64,000 bases of DNA from DLKC01 sp002478885. Its GTDB lineage: Bacteria; Bacteroidota; Bacteroidia; Chitinophagales; Chitinophagaceae. The stretch lies in NCBI GenBank assembly GCA_046329585.1, contig JAXLUI010000001.1, positions 1,116,001 through 1,180,000 on the forward strand. Direction: 5' to 3'. The notes beneath the pieces were generated by a model, which worked only from the letters and a program-made list of their open reading frames with translations, had not been told where the DNA came from and made no database searches. How positions within the stretch are numbered: position 1 is the first letter of the stretch; every line of letters begins with the position of its first letter. A program made the translations under genes and the position numbers. This document shows, piece by piece, positions 63,347 through 64,000 of this stretch.

Positions 63347-63928
63347 ATGAAAACGATGCTGCTCCTTGCTGCGCTGATCGCCACCGGTTACTGTTCCTAT
63401 GCGCAAAATGCCGTTCCGACTGCTGACCAACAGATAAAATATGCGTTACTGGCTGCGCCAAAAGACAAAAAAGATAGCTGCACTGTTTACGGCTATTCGC
63501 CCGATAAACAATTCATTCTTTTGAGAAAAGGCACGAATGAAATGATCTGCATCGCAGATGACCCCAACCAGCCGGGCTTTTCTGTGGCCTGTTACTTTAA
63601 AGAACTGGATGCTTTTATGCAACGCGGCCGTGAACTGAGAAAGCAAGGCATGAACGACCAGCAGATCTTCGAAGAAAGAGAAAAAGAAGTAAAAGCCGGC
63701 ACCCTGCAAATGCCAAAGCAGCCTGCAGCGATGTTTGTTTATTCAGCCGACGAAAAAGATGTTGACGCCACAACCGGCGAAGTAAAAAACGGTTATTTGC
63801 GCTCCGTAATTTATATCGCTTACGCAACGGTAGAAAGTACAGGTTTACCTGACAAGCCATCCGGTAAAGGCATGCCATGGATCATGAATCCCGGCACGCA
63901 CAGGGCGCACATTATGATCAATCCTTAA
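63347..63928 (+). CDS. Secreted hypothetical protein
   Basis: 193 aa. Signal peptide (LLLAALIATGYCSYAQ). The mature part has CTVYGYSPDKQFILLRKGTN, ICIADDPNQPGFSVACYF, and a C-terminal GMPWIMNPGTHRAHIMI. Two cysteines suggest a disulfide. A helical charged segment (~95-125) may be a coiled coil. No family recognised. Probably periplasmic. Confidence 0.65.
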   Translation: MKTMLLLAALIATGYCSYAQNAVPTADQQIKYALLAAPKDKKDSCTVYGYSPDKQFILLRKGTNEMICIADDPNQPGFSVACYFKELDAFMQRGRELRKQGMNDQQIFEEREKEVKAGTLQMPKQPAAMFVYSADEKDVDATTGEVKNGYLRSVIYIAYATVESTGLPDKPSGKGMPWIMNPGTHRAHIMINP

Positions 63929-63954
63929 TTTTCCTGGTGCTCAATGCGCACAAA

Positions 63955-64000
63955 GCACAAGCGTGCGACGCAGGAGCCGATGACATAAAAGTCAAAAGCC
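63955..64000 (+). repeat. REP-like repeat family 2, copy u (forward, cut by window end)
   Basis: GCACAAGCGTGCGACGCAGG, AGCCGATGACATAAAAGTC, AAAAGCC. Confidence 0.8.

Overview
The window looks like a chromosomal segment of a Bacteroidota bacterium, probably a member of the Chitinophagaceae. Supporting signs are C-terminal type IX secretion (T9SS) sorting domains, -7 promoter boxes of the TAnnTTTG type, a two-component-regulator-propeller histidine kinase, lineage-typical families (BT_3928-like DoxX, DUF1599, DUF3810, a fused CzcA-TolC pump) and secreted glycan hydrolases (GH16, GH110-like). The taxon is inferred from gene content; no rRNA gene is present.

The left end (1-12.5 kb) is an accessory, AT-rich region. 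It carries a TIR-TPR protein, a SEFIR-domain protein and a HEPN protein resembling ApeA, all on the + strand and all plausible phage-defence effectors. These are followed by a decayed IS91-type transposase with its tyrosine recombinase (- strand) and a multiply frameshifted PD-(D/E)xK plus P-loop ATPase gene. The units from SEFIR to the ATPase are separated by sites built like integron attC sites. The half-site opening each unit is complementary to the half-site closing the same unit, as in integron cassettes. No integron integrase is visible, so the region reads as a cassette cluster without an integrase. Two direct ~280-bp repeats (1950-2232 and 12167-12443) bracket most of it. A frameshifted endonuclease III gene (nth) lies at the right edge.

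From 12.6 to 24 kb: a heavy-metal RND efflux operon (adaptor, fused pump/outer-membrane channel, small secreted protein), a 1.2-kb repeat-rich gap, a membrane protein, a nucleoside-permease-like MFS transporter and a Gfo/Idh/MocA oxidoreductase.

From 24 to 64 kb is ordinary core and metabolic DNA. It includes yceD-rpmF-plsX, rimM, a T9SS-exported protease with an adhesin-like protein beside a sensor kinase/response regulator pair, dciA-like, a CBS protein, an ABC permease/DoxX/DUF1599 operon, folP, rocD, an S9 peptidase, GH16, MutS2, an M19 dipeptidase and a GH110-like enzyme. Its gaps are peppered with a ~60-bp palindromic repeat family (about 21 copies between 26.2 and 64 kb, none seen before 26.2 kb), often as head-to-head pairs like REP/BIME elements. 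I do not recognise this family.

All calls come from reading the sequence and translated frames by eye. Family names are from recognised motifs, not from database searches.
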